This document shows, piece after piece, positions 62,539 through 64,000 of a DNA stretch of 64,000 nt. The notes beneath the pieces are model-generated. The model had not been told where the DNA came from. It saw only the letters and a list, made by a program, of their open reading frames with translations, and searched no databases. Made by a program: the position numbers and the translations under genes. Within the stretch, counting starts at the first letter, position 1; every line of letters starts with the position of its first letter. Source of the stretch: Microbulbifer marinus (GTDB lineage: Bacteria; Pseudomonadota; Gammaproteobacteria; Pseudomonadales; Cellvibrionaceae); contig NZ_FNQO01000001.1 of NCBI RefSeq assembly GCF_900107725.1, positions 310,001 to 374,000 of the forward strand, in the 5' to 3' direction.

Positions 62539-64000
62539 TCATTGCGCCAGCCGCTCCAACACTCCTGCGACCTGTTGCAGCCGCTGGTCGGGGCCATCTT
62601 CGTCCAGGCTGAAGTTCAGCTGGTTGGCGCCGGCCAGCTGGTAGCGCCCGGGCTCAGTCTGCACCATCTTAACCAATGTGAGCGGATCCACCCGGGTATT
62701 TTCCGCAAATTCGATACGTCCCTTGGCTGCCGAGGCTTCCAGCTTGCGAATTCCCATCGCATCGGCCTTGAGTTTGATCTCGGTGGTGCGGAACAGGTGC
62801 TTGACCGGCTCCGGCAGCAGGCCGAAGCGGTCGATCATCTCCACCTGCAGCTCCCTGAGTTCGTGGGCATCGCCGGCGTTGGCGATGCGCTTGTACATGA
62901 TCAGGCGCCCGTGGACATCCGGCAGATAGTCCTCTGGTATCAGCGCCGGCACGCGCAGGTTCACGTCTACTGCCGGGGATTCCAGTGGCTCGTCGATATT
63001 CGGTGTCTTGCCCGCGCGAATGGCTTTTACCGCCCGGTCGAGCATCTCCATGTAGAGATTGAAGCCGACGCTCTGGATCTGACCGCTCTGCTCCTCACCG
63101 AGCAGCTCGCCGGCGCCGCGGATCTCCAGGTCATGCGTCGCCAGGGTGAAGCCCGCACCCAGGTCCTGGGCTTCGCTGATCGCCTCCAGTCGCTTGATCG
63201 CGTCGGCGGTCATCGCGCGCTTGTTCGGGGTCAGCAGGTAGGCGTAAGCCTGGTGGTGCGAGCGGCCGACCCGGCCGCGCAGCTGGTGCAGCTGCGCCAG
63301 GCCAAACTTGTCGGCGCGCTCGATCAATATCGTGTTGGCGGTCGGCACATCGATACCGGTCTCGATAATGGTGGTGCAGACGAGCACATTGAAGCGCTTG
63401 TGATAGAAGTCGCTCATCACCTGTTCCAGCTCGCGCTCGCGCATCTGGCCGTGGCCGATGCCGATACGCGCCTCGGGAATCAGTTCCTGCAGCTCCCGCG
63501 CCATGCGCTCGATGCTCTTGACCTCGTTGTGCAGGAAGTACACCTGGCCGCCGCGCAGGATCTCCCGCAGCACCGCCTCCTTGATCAGGGCGTCATCCCG
63601 CTCACGCACGAAGGTCTTCACCGACAGGCGCCGCGCCGGTGGCGTGGCGATGACGGACAGGTCGCGGATACCGGCCATGGCCATGTTCAGGGTGCGTGGG
63701 ATGGGTGTGGCGGTCAGTGTCAGGATGTCCACCTCGGCACGCAGGCTCTTGAGCCGCTCTTTTTGCCGCACGCCGAAGCGGTGCTCCTCGTCGATAATCA
63801 GCAGGCCCAGGTTCTTAAAGTCGAGGTCGCTCTGCAGCAGCTTGTGGGTGCCGACGAGTATGTCGACTTTGCCGCTGGCGACCTTCTCTTTCACGCTGTC
63901 CACTTCTTTGCCGCTGCGGAAGCGCGAAATCACCTCCACGTTCACCGGCCAGTCGGCGAAGCGATCCTGGAAGGACTGGAAGTGCTGCTGTGCCAGCAGG
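62539..64000 (-). CDS. mfd: transcription-repair coupling factor Mfd (C-terminal part; cut by window edge)
   Basis: About 487 C-terminal residues of Mfd are in view; the frame continues past the right edge (residues LLAQQHFQSFQDRFADWPV precede the first internal codon). The helicase motor has LIIDEEHRFGVRQKERLK (motif II D-E-E-H), LTATPIPRTLNMAMAGIRDLS, VLVCTTIIETGIDVP and LRGRVGRSHHQAYAYLL (motif VI), plus the Mfd-specific C-terminal TRCF domain (VDVNLRVPALIPEDYLPDV). Mfd displaces stalled RNA polymerase and recruits UvrA. The start and UvrB/RNAP-binding domains are outside the window. Confidence 0.96.
   Translation of the reverse strand, partial: LLAQQHFQSFQDRFADWPVNVEVISRFRSGKEVDSVKEKVASGKVDILVGTHKLLQSDLDFKNLGLLIIDEEHRFGVRQKERLKSLRAEVDILTLTATPIPRTLNMAMAGIRDLSVIATPPARRLSVKTFVRERDDALIKEAVLREILRGGQVYFLHNEVKSIERMARELQELIPEARIGIGHGQMRERELEQVMSDFYHKRFNVLVCTTIIETGIDVPTANTILIERADKFGLAQLHQLRGRVGRSHHQAYAYLLTPNKRAMTADAIKRLEAISEAQDLGAGFTLATHDLEIRGAGELLGEEQSGQIQSVGFNLYMEMLDRAVKAIRAGKTPNIDEPLESPAVDVNLRVPALIPEDYLPDVHGRLIMYKRIANAGDAHELRELQVEMIDRFGLLPEPVKHLFRTTEIKLKADAMGIRKLEASAAKGRIEFAENTRVDPLTLVKMVQTEPGRYQLAGANQLNFSLDEDGPDQRLQQVAGVLERLAQ

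Overview
The window looks like chromosomal DNA from a marine gammaproteobacterium of the Cellvibrionales/Pseudomonadales type; a Microbulbifer-like organism is my best guess. This rests on housekeeping gene order and protein resemblance, not on a database search. Supporting neighbourhoods are pyrD–rmf–rlmKL, topA–DUF6586–small ORF–lexA–psrA–nagZ (similar to Pseudomonas as I remember it), mfd–csiV, and a NAD-type glutamate dehydrogenase of about 1,600 residues. No rRNA, complete tRNA, insertion sequence, prophage or CRISPR array was seen.

Positions 1–24.5 kb form a surface-polysaccharide locus. The first part (1–14.8 kb, all plus strand, ending at a strong terminator at 14818–14860) is visibly A+T-rich. 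It holds an unknown coiled-coil protein, several glycosyltransferases (including a 1,216-residue protein with three glycosyltransferase-like units and a GT47-like enzyme), a fused methyltransferase-like protein, and nucleotide-sugar genes ugd, gmd, a GDP-fucose-synthase-like gene and a ColD-like PLP enzyme. The ColD-like enzyme has His where the family's aminotransferases have Lys, which points to GDP-colitose synthesis. The second part (15.2–20.3 kb, intermediate base composition) codes for decoration enzymes: a WcbI–sulfotransferase fusion, a LicD–TagD (glycerol-3-phosphate cytidylyltransferase) fusion and two more sulfotransferases. The third part (20.6–24.5 kb) has the Wzm/Wzt ABC exporter and two GT4 glycosyltransferases. 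Together the locus predicts an ABC-exported capsule or O-antigen carrying uronic acid, a 3,6-dideoxy or 6-deoxy hexose, phosphoglycerol-type groups and sulfate.

Positions 24.6–31.7 kb (minus strand) are a tightly overlapping six-gene moxR–DUF58–DUF4381–batA–batBC–batD operon, an envelope or stress-related MoxR/VWA system. Divergently, gdhB and pyrD follow (32.0–38.0 kb), then rmf (minus) and rlmKL (plus).

Positions 41.2–46.0 kb hold a phospho-threonine signalling module: a membrane Ser/Thr kinase with PEGA and SUMF1-like outer domains, a PP2C phosphatase with a C-terminal membrane anchor, and a divergent gene for a double-FHA membrane protein followed by a small glutaredoxin-like protein. 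Next come slt (murein transglycosylase), uup (ABC-F), a universal stress protein and a small membrane protein.

Positions 51.3–64 kb are housekeeping: topA, two small conserved proteins, lexA with two LexA boxes, a LOG-family hydrolase, a DUF6763 protein, psrA with PsrA-like boxes, nagZ, an MscS channel, a cold-shock protein with a long leader, a DUF819 membrane protein, csiV and the 3' part of mfd, which runs off the right edge.
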